In this document: positions 52,043-63,233 of the stretch, piece after piece
Layout of the letters: each line of letters opens with the position of its first letter
Position numbering within the stretch: position 1 is the stretch's first letter
NCBI RefSeq assembly: GCF_014230465.1
Contig: NZ_JAAXCY010000016.1
Coordinates: forward strand, 62,001-126,000
DNA from: Pseudomonas cremoris
Lineage (GTDB): Bacteria; Pseudomonadota; Gammaproteobacteria; Pseudomonadales; Pseudomonadaceae
Length of the DNA: 64,000 nucleotides
Reading direction: 5' to 3'
Position numbers and translations under genes: made by a program
Notes under the pieces: model-generated
What the model saw: only the letters and a program-made list of their open reading frames with translations
What the model was told of the DNA's origin: nothing
Database searches by the model: none

Positions 52043-52210
52043 ATCAGATAGCCTGGATTGCGTGTTGATCTATATTCTAGCAGCCGTAAAAATGGCCTAC
52101 CAAACGATTTGTAGTTCATCGCGAATAACTGATGGGCAAATACTTTGTCGTTGGAAAGTATGTGTTAGTGCGAGGGGTCGATAAAAGGCATTAAGGCCTG
52201 AGGCATAACG

Positions 52211-54267
<2,057 letters not shown>

Positions 54268-54302
54268 GTTCGCCCGCTATTTATAGACACTAAGAGTGAG
54301 TA

Positions 54303-56213
54303 ATGACGGACTTGATTAACCTGAATGACCAGCAGAAAGAAGCTGACGTCATAAACGGGAGGATAATCGCAAGTGCAGTACTGGTCATGGTGCTCTCCCT
54401 GGCGTTAGTTATCCGACTGTATGCACTACAGGTGACACAACATGATTACCAGGTTTCGGTGGCGGAGAAGAACAGGGTTCATTTGCGGCCGATCGTTCCA
54501 GCGCGCGGTGTTATTTATGATCGCAATAAAGCAGTGCTGGCTAAGAATACGCCGGTCTTCAACCTGACCTTGAGCCGTGAACTGGCCGGCGATACAGACG
54601 CGGTAGTCGATAACCTGGCCAGGATCCTGGACCTGACGCCCGCTGAAAAGAGCCGCATCGAGAAAGACCTGCGCCATGCAAGAAGGGCCTTCGAACCCGT
54701 TACGCTGATGCTGGACCTCAGCGAAAAGCAGATCGCCTTAGTGGCCGTGAACCAGTTCCTGTTGCCGGGTGTTGAGGTTCAACCGCAGTTCCTGAGGGAA
54801 TACCCACTTGGGGAGCACTTTGCCCACTCGGTCGGTTATGTGGGGCGGATTAACGAGAAGGAGTACCGCAGCCTTGATCCGGCCAAATACCTCAGAAGCC
54901 AGCTGATCGGCAAGACCGGCATCGAGCGTTTTTATGAAACCGCGTTGCATGGCCAGATGGGCTTTGAAGAAGTCGAGACCAATGCACAGGGCAGGGTGAT
55001 GCGCGTGCTGCGCCGCCACAATCCGGTCGATGGGGAGGACATCGTGCTGACCCTCGACGCGCAACTGCAACGTGCAGCCGAGGAGGCCCTGGGTGACCGG
55101 CGCGGTGCGGTGGTCGCGTTGGAGCCTGCTACCGGTGAGGTGCTGGCAATGGTCAGCCGGCCCAGTTTCGATCCCAATCCCTTCGTCAAAGGTATCTCCA
55201 CCCACCGTTACGCCGCGTTGCGGGACTCCGCCGATATGCCGCTGTTCAACCGGGTGCTGCGCGGGCTCTATCCACCGGGCTCGACCATCAAACCGATGGT
55301 GGTGGTGGCTGGGTTGGACAGTGGCGTCACAACCCCGACCAGCCGGGTGTTCGACCGGGGGTATTACGAGCTGCCGAACTACAAGCATAAATACCGTAAC
55401 TGGAACCGCGCAGGGGACGGTTGGGTGGACATGTACGACGCGATCATGCGTTCCAATGACACGTACTTCTATGACCTGGCCCACAAGCTGGGTGTCAGGA
55501 GGCTACACAGTTACCTCAGCGAATTTGGCCTGGGGCAGAAGGTCTCGATGGATATGTTCGAGGAGTCTGCGGGGTTGATGCCGTCCCCAGAGTGGAAGCG
55601 TTCTACCCGTCGCCAACAGTGGTACCCCGGCGAAACTCTGATCCTGGGCATCGGCCAAGGCTATATGCAGGTCACCCCGTTGCAGTTGGCCCAGGCCACC
55701 AGCCTCATCGCCAATCGAGGGGTGTGGCAACGGCCGCACCTCGCGTTGTCGGTTGGCGGCAGACCGCCAATAGATTCCAGCCCTATGCCCAACATCGTTC
55801 TGGGCGACCCGCGCATTTGGGATCAAGTCAGCGATGGCATGCAACGGGTGATGCACAACCCCCGTGGCGTTGGCCGAGGCGCTGCCAGAGGCGCGCAATA
55901 CCGGATCGCGGGAAAAAGCGGCACCGCCCAAGTGGTCGCGATCAAGCAAGGCGAACGCTACAACCGCAATCAGACCCGCGAGCGGCATCGTGACAATGCC
56001 CTGTTTGTTGGCTTTGCGCCTGCCCAGCGCCCGGCCATCGTGGTCGCGGTAATGATCGAGAACGGTGAGGCCGGTGCTCGGGTCGCCGGCCCGGTTGTAA
56101 GGAAAGTCATGGATGCCTGGCTGCTGGACGCCAGCGGGCGTTTGAAGCCGCAGTTTGCCGAGCCGGCTGCCGTTGGGGCGCGCTCGAACAAGGCAAGTAC
56201 CAGCGCGACATGA
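54303..56213 (+). CDS. MrdA-like class B penicillin-binding protein (accessory PBP2)
   Basis: A 636-residue elongation-type transpeptidase. One membrane span (ASAVLVMVLSLALVIRLYAL) is followed by a PBP2 dimerisation domain (VPARGVIYDRNKAVLAKN). The transpeptidase motifs Ser327-T-I-Lys, Ser384-Asn-Asp and Lys538-Ser-Gly-Thr are all present. No rodA or rlpA gene lies beside it, unlike the canonical mrdA locus. Probably co-transcribed with the FtsI-like and PBP1-like genes. Confidence 0.88.
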   Translation: MTDLINLNDQQKEADVINGRIIASAVLVMVLSLALVIRLYALQVTQHDYQVSVAEKNRVHLRPIVPARGVIYDRNKAVLAKNTPVFNLTLSRELAGDTDAVVDNLARILDLTPAEKSRIEKDLRHARRAFEPVTLMLDLSEKQIALVAVNQFLLPGVEVQPQFLREYPLGEHFAHSVGYVGRINEKEYRSLDPAKYLRSQLIGKTGIERFYETALHGQMGFEEVETNAQGRVMRVLRRHNPVDGEDIVLTLDAQLQRAAEEALGDRRGAVVALEPATGEVLAMVSRPSFDPNPFVKGISTHRYAALRDSADMPLFNRVLRGLYPPGSTIKPMVVVAGLDSGVTTPTSRVFDRGYYELPNYKHKYRNWNRAGDGWVDMYDAIMRSNDTYFYDLAHKLGVRRLHSYLSEFGLGQKVSMDMFEESAGLMPSPEWKRSTRRQQWYPGETLILGIGQGYMQVTPLQLAQATSLIANRGVWQRPHLALSVGGRPPIDSSPMPNIVLGDPRIWDQVSDGMQRVMHNPRGVGRGAARGAQYRIAGKSGTAQVVAIKQGERYNRNQTRERHRDNALFVGFAPAQRPAIVVAVMIENGEAGARVAGPVVRKVMDAWLLDASGRLKPQFAEPAAVGARSNKASTSAT

Positions 56214-56269
56214 GCGGCCACCTGCAAGGTTCACTTTCACATTCAAGTCTGTCACTGAGGAAATAACGG

Positions 56270-58591
56270 GTGCGAGTCATTAAATACCTGGGGTGGGGCG
56301 TTCTCGCGTTGTTGAGCGTGATGCTGCTCGCGGCAAGCGGTTCGTACCTGTATCTGCTGCCGCAACTACCGGACGTGGAAACCCTGAAAGACGTTCATCT
56401 CCAGGAGCCGCTGCAAATATTGACCAGGGACGGGAAATTGATCGCCGAATTTGGTGAAGTGCGACGGATCCCCATCGCCAGCCCAGATATTCCGCCCAAC
56501 TTCCGATCGGCTTTCCTGGCCGCCGAAGACGGCAACTTCTATCACCATGCCGGTGTTGACCCCGCCGGCTTGTTGCGGGCGGCGGTTCAACTGCTCAAGA
56601 GCGGTCACGTTCGATCTGGGGGAAGCACCATTACCATGCAGGTGGCGAAGAACTTTTTCCTGAGCCGCGAACAGACCTTCTCGCGCAAGTTGACCGAGAT
56701 TCTCTTGGCATTGCAGATAGAGAGAAGCTTGAGCAAGGACGAAATTTTCAACCTGTACGTCAACAAAATTTATCTGGGCAAACGCGCCTACGGAATCGTC
56801 GCGGCGGCCAAGGTGTATTACGGCAAGCCGGTTTCGCAGTTGACGTTGGCCCAGGTAGCAATGATTGCCGGACTGCCGAAGGCGCCATCGCGCTATAACC
56901 CGATCAATAATCCTGCCAGGGCCAAACAGCGTCGCGACTGGATTCTTGGCCGCATGCATGAGTTGGGCAGCATTGACGCCGCTGACTACCAAGCGGCGCT
57001 TAACGAGGACGTTGACGCCCGCTACCACGCGCCGGAGCCCGAGGTCGAAGCACCTTATATTGCTGAAATGGCCAGGGCGCAAATCGTCCGCAGGTTGGGC
57101 GAGGACGCCTACACGCAGGGCTTGAGTGTGGTTACGACGGTCTCGAGTTCATTGCAGACGGCGGGTAATGCCTCACTTCAAAAAGGCTTGAAATCCTATG
57201 ACAAAAGGCATGGTTATCGCGGGCCTGAAGGGCATATCACGATCACGGCGAACGCCCCGTGGTTTGAACAACTCAACCATTACCCTTCGCTTGGCGGCTT
57301 GAAAGCCGTCGCTGTTACCGGGGTATCTGACCAATCCATCAGCGTCGTCGACCAGGCCGGGCAGGAGCAATCGGTAGCTTGGGCGAGCATGCAATGGGCG
57401 CGTCCGTTTATTGGCAGCAATGCGCTTGGGCGCGTGCCTGGGCGACCGTCGGATGTGGTCAAGCGCGGGGACGTTATTCGTGTGGAGGCGCAGGGCAATC
57501 AACTGAGTTTCAGCCAGGTTCCCAAGGCCCAGGGCGCGTTGGTTTCCGTAGATCCGGAAGACGGGGCAATACAAGCGCTGGTAGGTGGCTTCGACTTTCA
57601 ACAGAGCAGTTTCAACCGCGTGGTACAAGCCAAGCGCCAACCCGGGTCGAGCTTCAAGCCGTTTATCTACTGCGCTGCACTCGACAATGGCTATACACCG
57701 GCCAGCATCGTCAACGATGCACCTATCGTGCTGGGGGATGATTACTCTGGGCCTACATGGCGCCCGCAAAATGAAAACCGCACCTTTCTCGGCCCCATAC
57801 GTTTGCGCGAGGCACTCAATCGCTCAAGAAACATGGTGTCGATCCGCCTATTGCAAGCGATGGGCGTGGATAAAACCGTCGACTACATAACGCGCTTTGG
57901 CTTTGACCCACAGGACCTGCCGCGCAACCTCTCACTGGCGTTGGGAACTGCCTCGGTGACCCCCATGGACGTGGTGGCGGGCTGGAGTGTCTTTGCTAAC
58001 GGCGGCTTCAAAATCACGCCGTACTTCATTGACCGAATCGAAGACAGAAAGGGGCAGGTCATCTTCAAAACCACCCCAAGCGCCGCCCCGAGCGAACAAA
58101 ACCCGACCCCCGAGGTTGTCGCGAAACAGGTGGTCGATAGTCGCACCACTTACCTCCTGACCAGCATGCTTCAAGACGTGGTCAAAAGAGGCACCGGCCG
58201 CGCCGCTGCTGCCATGCATCGCCCTGACATCGCAGGCAAGACCGGCACCACCAACGACGCTAAAGACTCGTGGTTTACCGGCTATAACGGTCGTTTGGTC
58301 ACCAGTGTCTGGGCCGGGTTCGACCAACCCGAAAGCCTGGGACGACGGGAGTGGGGCGTTACCATCGCACTGCCGATCTGGATGGACTACATGACAGCGG
58401 CACTCGCCGGAACACCTGCCTACTCCCAGCCCGAACCTGACGGGATCGTGAGGCGGCGCATCGCAGTGCAAGACGCCAGGGCTGCGAGCCGCTCGGAAAT
58501 GGAAGTCTTCAGGAGTGACAATGTTCCGCCCTCCGACCCTTCAATCGACAGTTCCCAGGGTGTACCGCAGACGTTGCAAGAGCTGTTTTAG
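56270..58591 (+). CDS. Bifunctional class A penicillin-binding protein (PBP1-like)
   Basis: A 773-residue protein with an N-terminal anchor and a glycosyltransferase domain. The catalytic Glu86 is in AAEDGNFYHHAG, with the family block GGSTITMQVAKNFFLS. An OB-like linker and a transpeptidase domain follow, with Ser460-x-x-Lys (SSFKPF), Ser-Arg-Asn, and Lys657-Thr-Gly-Thr. GTG start at 56270 with GAGGA upstream. It completes a set: one glycan polymerase plus elongation- and division-type crosslinkers. Confidence 0.9.
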   Translation: MRVIKYLGWGVLALLSVMLLAASGSYLYLLPQLPDVETLKDVHLQEPLQILTRDGKLIAEFGEVRRIPIASPDIPPNFRSAFLAAEDGNFYHHAGVDPAGLLRAAVQLLKSGHVRSGGSTITMQVAKNFFLSREQTFSRKLTEILLALQIERSLSKDEIFNLYVNKIYLGKRAYGIVAAAKVYYGKPVSQLTLAQVAMIAGLPKAPSRYNPINNPARAKQRRDWILGRMHELGSIDAADYQAALNEDVDARYHAPEPEVEAPYIAEMARAQIVRRLGEDAYTQGLSVVTTVSSSLQTAGNASLQKGLKSYDKRHGYRGPEGHITITANAPWFEQLNHYPSLGGLKAVAVTGVSDQSISVVDQAGQEQSVAWASMQWARPFIGSNALGRVPGRPSDVVKRGDVIRVEAQGNQLSFSQVPKAQGALVSVDPEDGAIQALVGGFDFQQSSFNRVVQAKRQPGSSFKPFIYCAALDNGYTPASIVNDAPIVLGDDYSGPTWRPQNENRTFLGPIRLREALNRSRNMVSIRLLQAMGVDKTVDYITRFGFDPQDLPRNLSLALGTASVTPMDVVAGWSVFANGGFKITPYFIDRIEDRKGQVIFKTTPSAAPSEQNPTPEVVAKQVVDSRTTYLLTSMLQDVVKRGTGRAAAAMHRPDIAGKTGTTNDAKDSWFTGYNGRLVTSVWAGFDQPESLGRREWGVTIALPIWMDYMTAALAGTPAYSQPEPDGIVRRRIAVQDARAASRSEMEVFRSDNVPPSDPSIDSSQGVPQTLQELF

Positions 58592-58596
58592 CGCCT

Positions 58597-59190
58597 TTAC
58601 TCCCGTGGCCAACACCTGAGGGCATGCCGCGCCAGCGCAAGCAGTTCCTGTTCGCCTGCGCCGTCGCGGGCCCGGACCGACATGCCTTGCAGCACCATCA
58701 GATAGAAGCTGGCCATTTCGCTCGCGCTGGCATGACTTGGCACATCACCTTCATCAATGCCCCGCCGAATACGTTTTTCGATCAGGTCCAAGACGTTGTT
58801 GCGTAGCGCAATGATGCATTGGTCCAGGGGCGACTCGGCGGGGGTGTTGACCCGCGCACTCATCAACATGCAACCCAGGGGGCGATCAGGCCGCGTTTGC
58901 TGTTTGGCGGCACCCATTAGCATGTAGTTCACTGCGTCGTAGGCGGTAGGGGTGCGTGCTAGCAGCGGTTCCAGTTCCAGGCCTGGGCGGTGCATGTAAC
59001 GGTCAAGTGCTTCAAGGTACAGGTGGTGCTTATCACCAAAGGCCGCATACAGGCTGGGCGCGGTAATGCCCATTTCACCCGTGAGTACGCTGATCGAGGT
59101 GGCGTCATACCCGTGCCGCCAGAACACGTCCATGGCCAGGTCCAACGCCTGGGTTCGGTCAAATGAGAGGGGGCGGCCGGTTTTGCGCAT
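58597..59190 (-). CDS. TetR-family regulator
   Basis: A 197-residue TetR-like repressor with the N-terminal recognition block GEMGITAPSLYAAFGDKHHLY. The C-terminal part resembles the TetR_C-type domain of fatty-acid or xenobiotic regulators. Two related palindromes lie in the divergent region to the enoyl-CoA hydratase gene and are likely its operators. It is convergent with the PBP cluster; the two stop codons are only a few bases apart. Confidence 0.87.
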   Translation of the reverse strand: MRKTGRPLSFDRTQALDLAMDVFWRHGYDATSISVLTGEMGITAPSLYAAFGDKHHLYLEALDRYMHRPGLELEPLLARTPTAYDAVNYMLMGAAKQQTRPDRPLGCMLMSARVNTPAESPLDQCIIALRNNVLDLIEKRIRRGIDEGDVPSHASASEMASFYLMVLQGMSVRARDGAGEQELLALARHALRCWPRE

Positions 59191-59211
59191 GTGTGATCCC
59201 GTCGAAGTTTC

Positions 59212-59225
59212 ATAGCGACCGCTAT
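59212..59225. promoter_or_regulatory. TetR operator, first copy
   Basis: ATAGCGACCGCTAT is an inverted repeat of six-base arms with two central bases, 22 bases before the tetR start. Together with the copy at 59267 it brackets a TTGACG -35-like word at 59235-59240. Confidence 0.7.
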
Positions 59226-59266
59226 TAAATTCCCTTGACGGTGGTTTCGTAAAGCGCCTAGTGTTT

Positions 59267-59282
59267 CATAGCGATCACTATG
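59267..59282. promoter_or_regulatory. TetR operator, second copy
   Basis: CATAGCGATCACTATG shares CATAGCGA with the first copy and has outer five-base inverted arms. It lies just behind a possible -10 (TAGTGT, 59259-59264, 18 bases from TTGACG), where a bound repressor would block the hydratase-gene promoter. Confidence 0.7.
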
Positions 59283-59384
59283 TAACTCGATCCGAGCTGC
59301 TTGAGCGTGAAGCAGCGGCGGGCATGGGACATCGCAATACGCGACGCACAGGGCTGAGCGACCACTATCAGGTAGGGGCTACAC

Positions 59385-60203
59385 ATGTCAGAGCTGACGC
59401 AATTCACGATTACCGAACAGTCCGCCGCTTATTGGCGTGTAACGTTCAACAACCCGCCCATCAATTTGGTTAACCCCGAGACCATTCTTGAGTTGCAGGA
59501 CATTGTCGGGCGCATAGAAGCAGCACCTGAATTGGCGGTAGTGGTGTTTGACAGTGCGCATCCAGATTTCTATTTTGCCCGCTACGACCTTTCAAGGGCC
59601 GCCGAAACGCCCATCGCACCGGGCCCTACCGGTTTGCCTGCGTGGATCGACCTGACCACGCGTCTGCAGCAGTCATCGGTGATCAGCATTGCCTCGGTAC
59701 GCGGCAGGGCAAGAGGGGCGGGTAGCGAGTTTGCATTGGCCTGCGACCTGCGCTTTGCGAGCGTCGAGCGCGCTTTTTTTGGTCAGCCGGAAGTGGCTGC
59801 GGGCGTGCTGCCAGGCGGCGGGGCCATCGAGCGACTGCCGACGCTTGCCGGTCGGGCTAGAGCACTGGAGATCATCATCGGCGCGGATGATTTTGATGCC
59901 CTGACCGCTGAGCGTTATGGCTGGATCAACCGTGCCTTGCCGGACGCCGAACTGGATGCTTTTGTAGACCAGTTCGCACACCGGATCGCCAACTTTGATC
60001 GGTTTGCGATTGGCGAGGCCAAGCGGTTGGTCAACCGTACGACGTTGGCGCAACCGCAAGCGCTGCTGGAAAGCCAGACGTCATTCCTCAAGGCGGTGCA
60101 ACGGCCTGAGGTGCGTGAGCGTGGGCTGAAAGCACGCAATGTTGCGGTTGAAGCCGGAGCGGATTTTGAACTGCGCCTGGGGCACTATTTGGGCAAGGTG
60201 TAA
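59385..60203 (+). CDS. Enoyl-CoA hydratase/isomerase family protein
   Basis: A 272-residue crotonase-fold protein. Both catalytic Glu positions are present: GSEFALACDLRFAS and FGQPEVAAGVLPGGG. The first oxyanion-hole segment is unusual (DFYFARYDLS instead of the common AGADI pattern), so activity on a non-standard acyl-CoA is possible. Probably repressed by the divergent TetR. A perfect bidirectional terminator follows. Confidence 0.85.
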   Translation: MSELTQFTITEQSAAYWRVTFNNPPINLVNPETILELQDIVGRIEAAPELAVVVFDSAHPDFYFARYDLSRAAETPIAPGPTGLPAWIDLTTRLQQSSVISIASVRGRARGAGSEFALACDLRFASVERAFFGQPEVAAGVLPGGGAIERLPTLAGRARALEIIIGADDFDALTAERYGWINRALPDAELDAFVDQFAHRIANFDRFAIGEAKRLVNRTTLAQPQALLESQTSFLKAVQRPEVRERGLKARNVAVEAGADFELRLGHYLGKV

Positions 60204-60213
60204 GCCTTTTTAG

Positions 60214-60239
60214 AGGGCGTGCAGTTGGCTGCACGCCCT
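60214..60239. terminator. Bidirectional terminator between hydratase and ligase genes
   Basis: AGGGCGTGCAG (60214-60224) and CTGCACGCCCT (60229-60239) form a perfect 11-base stem with a four-base loop, 11 bases after the hydratase stop and 13 bases from the ligase stop. Confidence 0.85.
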
Positions 60240-60251
60240 TGCCCGTGACGC

Positions 60252-61847
60252 TTAGTGCGCGGTGCGCAGGTCCTTACGCAATATCTTCCCGGCCAGTGAT
60301 TTGGGCAGTGACTCAACGAAGGTGATATAGCGCGGCACCTTGTAGGCGGTCAGGCCGGACCGGCAGTGCGCCTTTAACTCATCGACCGTCACGGCCTCAC
60401 CAGGGGCGCGGGGCACGGCGAAAAGGTGGGGCACCTCACCCGAGCGCTCGTCGGGCACACCGATACAGGCGCACTCGAGGATGCCCGGGTGGCTGGCTAC
60501 CACGTCTTCGATCTCTTTGGGGTACACGTTGAAGCCCGACACCAGGATCATGTCCTTTTTACGGTCAACCAGATGCATGAAGCCATCCTCGGCCACCGTC
60601 ACGATATCGCCGGTCTTGAACCATCCGTCATCGGTGAAGGCTGCGCGCGTTTCTTGCGCATTTTGCCAATAACCTGCGAACACCTGCGGCCCTTTGACCT
60701 GCAGCTCTCCCGAGGCCGAAGCGGTTACGGCTTGGCCTTGATCATCCACCACACGTAACGCGGTAGAGGGCATGGCAATGCCGATGCTGCCGTTACGTCC
60801 GCGTGGGTTGAACATCATGCACGGTGACGTTTCGGTCAGCCCATACGCTTCAGTGATGGGCGCGCCACCGGCGGCGATCCAGCGCTCCACCACCGGTTGC
60901 TGCACCGACGCACCGGCACCGATCACGGCGTAGGTTGTGCTGAAATCCACGGTGTGCAGTTGAGGGTCTTCCACCAGGCTGTTGAACAGCGTGTTGACGC
61001 CCATGAACATGTCGAACGGTGCGCGTTTCAGTTCATTGATGACCGAGGTCGTGTCCCGTGGGTTCGGCACCAGCCGCAGGTTGGCACCCAGGGAAATGGA
61101 CATCAGTGCGACCGACATCGGGTAGACGTGATAAAGCGGCAACGGCAAGACGATTGCAATCGGATGGGCGATATTCGCGGGCGTGAACCACAACAGAATC
61201 ATTTTCAAACTGGCACCGACACTGCGATGGGTGAGCACCGCGCCTTTGGACACGCCGGTCGTGCCACCGGTGTATTGCAGGAACGCAATATCGGTAGGCG
61301 CCACCTCTGTCGGCACCGCAGTGACCTGGTCCCTGAGGGCCCTGGCGAACGGCGACGCGTGCTCGCTATCGACCTGCTCAAGCAGCCCAAGAACGGGCGT
61401 CGCCAGCACCTGCTGGACCGAAGTGTGTTCGATCACCTGCTCAAGCGTGGTCAAGAACGGCTCGGCAATCACGATGCTACGGGCACCCGAGTCCTTCAGT
61501 TGATGGGCAAGTTCGCGGGGCGTGTACAGCGGGTTGACGTTGACCACCACCATGCCGGCTTGAATCACACCGGCCAGCGCGATCAGGTAGGGCAGGCTGT
61601 TGGGCATCATCAGCGCGACGCGATCACCGCGTTGCAACCCGCTTTGATGCAGGTAAACGGCGAAGTTGTTTGAGTGCCGGGCCAGTTGTGCATAGCTCAG
61701 TGTTTCGTCAAGGCAGGTGGCGGCGATTCTTTGTGGGTAGCGAGCGAAGGATTGCTCAAGGGTGGTGATCAGTGTGTCGTGCTCACCCAGTTCAAGCGTA
61801 TCGGGAAAGCTGGCGGGGTAGGCCGGATGCCTGGCGTGCGGGTCCAT
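60252..61847 (-). CDS. Long-chain acyl-CoA ligase (FadD-like AMP-binding enzyme)
   Basis: A 531-residue AMP-forming acyl-CoA ligase. The P-loop-like motif is FLQYTGGTTGVSKGAVLTH, the adenylation block is TEAYGLTETSPCMMFNP, and the C-terminal Lys-containing motif is PKSLAGKILRKDLR. Substrate probably a medium- or long-chain acid. It lies 56 bases behind the DsbA-fold isomerase gene, so the two are likely one operon. Confidence 0.88.
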   Translation of the reverse strand: MDPHARHPAYPASFPDTLELGEHDTLITTLEQSFARYPQRIAATCLDETLSYAQLARHSNNFAVYLHQSGLQRGDRVALMMPNSLPYLIALAGVIQAGMVVVNVNPLYTPRELAHQLKDSGARSIVIAEPFLTTLEQVIEHTSVQQVLATPVLGLLEQVDSEHASPFARALRDQVTAVPTEVAPTDIAFLQYTGGTTGVSKGAVLTHRSVGASLKMILLWFTPANIAHPIAIVLPLPLYHVYPMSVALMSISLGANLRLVPNPRDTTSVINELKRAPFDMFMGVNTLFNSLVEDPQLHTVDFSTTYAVIGAGASVQQPVVERWIAAGGAPITEAYGLTETSPCMMFNPRGRNGSIGIAMPSTALRVVDDQGQAVTASASGELQVKGPQVFAGYWQNAQETRAAFTDDGWFKTGDIVTVAEDGFMHLVDRKKDMILVSGFNVYPKEIEDVVASHPGILECACIGVPDERSGEVPHLFAVPRAPGEAVTVDELKAHCRSGLTAYKVPRYITFVESLPKSLAGKILRKDLRTAH

Positions 61848-61903
61848 GATTCACTCCTGTTGTCATTGTATTTATTGGCAGGTGAGAAGAGGTGTGTGCG
61901 GCT

Positions 61904-62488
61904 TCAGGCGAGCGCTTCCTCCACAAAATCCAGGCGGTCCTGGCCAAAGAACATCTGGTCGCCCACGAAGCAGGTCGGCGCACCAAATACGCCGCGTTCC
62001 AGCGCTTCGTCGGTGGTGCTTCGCAGTTGTGCCTTGACGTCCGGGCTATTGGCCAATGCCAGGATTTCGTCGATGGAAAAACCTGCGCGTATCAACGTAC
62101 GGCCAATCAAGGCAGGTTCGTTGAGGTTCAAGGCGTCAATCCACAGCGCGTCAAACAGCGTTTTCAGTAAATGCTCGAACCGTTCAGGTTGGTGCATCTG
62201 CACGCCGGTCACCGCCCGCATCAGCTGCAAGGTGTTGACAGGGAAGTGTGGGTTCATCACCAACGGCACGCCGTAGCGCTTGGCGAAGCGCCCCAGGTCG
62301 ATACCCGAATGGCGCCCCTTGACCGGCACGGCGGCGGGGGATGCGTTGCCAGTTGCCTGGAAGATAGCGCCCAGTAGCATCGGCCGGAAAACCAATTCGG
62401 CTCCTTTTGCCGCGCAGATTTTTGGCAACTGCGTCCACGCCAGATAGGACGCCGGACTGCCCACATCGAAGAAAAATTCAACCTTCAT
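61904..62488 (-). CDS. 2-hydroxychromene-2-carboxylate isomerase-like DsbA-fold protein
   Basis: A 194-residue thioredoxin-fold protein of the GST kappa/2-hydroxychromene-2-carboxylate isomerase group. The N-terminal MKVEFFFDVGSPASYLAW carries the catalytic Ser of the family, and the C-terminal GVFGAPTCFVGDQMFFGQDR is diagnostic. It lacks the CxxC of DsbA. Such enzymes occur in aromatic degradation, but no dioxygenases are nearby, so the role here may be different. A TetR operator lies in its promoter. Confidence 0.85.
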   Translation of the reverse strand: MKVEFFFDVGSPASYLAWTQLPKICAAKGAELVFRPMLLGAIFQATGNASPAAVPVKGRHSGIDLGRFAKRYGVPLVMNPHFPVNTLQLMRAVTGVQMHQPERFEHLLKTLFDALWIDALNLNEPALIGRTLIRAGFSIDEILALANSPDVKAQLRSTTDEALERGVFGAPTCFVGDQMFFGQDRLDFVEEALA

Positions 62489-62515
62489 GCAAACCCCTCG
62501 CTCATAGAAAAACCA

Positions 62516-62530
62516 TCGTTTACTAAACGA
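62516..62530. promoter_or_regulatory. Palindromic operator between isomerase and tetR genes
   Basis: TCGTTTACTAAACGA is a perfect 15-base palindrome in the 88-base divergent region, 28 bases from the isomerase start and 46 bases from the tetR start. It likely allows the TetR protein at 62577 to control both directions. Confidence 0.75.
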
Positions 62531-62576
62531 ACGTTATGCTACTGTTTCAGCTCTGTCAAACCGCCGGTCCGGGCTC

Positions 62577-63149
62577 ATGCGCTATTCAAAAACACACAAA
62601 GACGAGACACGTCTCAAGCTGCTCAACAGCAGCCGGGCGATCACCAAAAAGGGTGGCTTCAGCGTCACCAGCGTCGACACATTGATGTCGGCGGTGGGCA
62701 TGACGGGTGGGGCGTTCTACAACCACTTCCCGTCCAAGCAGGCGTTGTTCCAGGCGGTGATCGAAGAGGAAGTGCAAAACAGTCGGGAGATGCTGGCCGG
62801 CGATGAAAACTCTTCCGACGATCACGTCATCAAGTGGCTGCGCAAATACCTGAGCGTGTCCCACGCCTTGCACCCTGACGACGGCTGCGTGCTGCCGACG
62901 CTGGGCCCGGAAATTGCCCGGTCGGGCCCCGAAGTGCGTTCGGAGGTAGAGGCTGCTGTGACGGGCATTCAAAAGGCCTGGAGCGCGCGCACTTCCGACG
63001 GTGACGCTGCATGGGCAGTTATCGCGCAATGCATTGGCGCGCTGGCGTTGGCACGCATGGTTGAGAGCGAAGAAACCCGCGAGGAAATCCTCCAAGCCAA
63101 CCTGCGCGTCATCGAAAAACACCATCTGCACACGCCCGACGACCAATAA
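62577..63149 (+). CDS. TetR-family regulator
   Basis: A 190-residue TetR/AcrR regulator; the recognition block is MSAVGMTGGAFYNHFPSKQALF. The C-terminal domain resembles regulators of nucleophile- or lipid-responsive genes (short Cys-containing segment DDGCVLPTLG). Divergent from the isomerase-ligase operon and 84 bases ahead of the SDR gene; it likely regulates both. Confidence 0.88.
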   Translation: MRYSKTHKDETRLKLLNSSRAITKKGGFSVTSVDTLMSAVGMTGGAFYNHFPSKQALFQAVIEEEVQNSREMLAGDENSSDDHVIKWLRKYLSVSHALHPDDGCVLPTLGPEIARSGPEVRSEVEAAVTGIQKAWSARTSDGDAAWAVIAQCIGALALARMVESEETREEILQANLRVIEKHHLHTPDDQ

Positions 63150-63207
63150 ATAAGCGTGCAACGGGCGCCTTGACCGGCGTTGGGGGTGAGCGTATGTTTT
63201 ATAAAAA

Positions 63208-63217
63208 AACGATCGTT
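63208..63217. promoter_or_regulatory. Short palindrome before the SDR gene
   Basis: AACGATCGTT is a perfect ten-base palindrome 16 bases before the SDR start codon. It contains the same core as the 14-base operator at 6096-6109, hinting that a TetR of that type binds here. Confidence 0.55.
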
Positions 63218-63233
63218 CACCAAAGGAGCTGCA

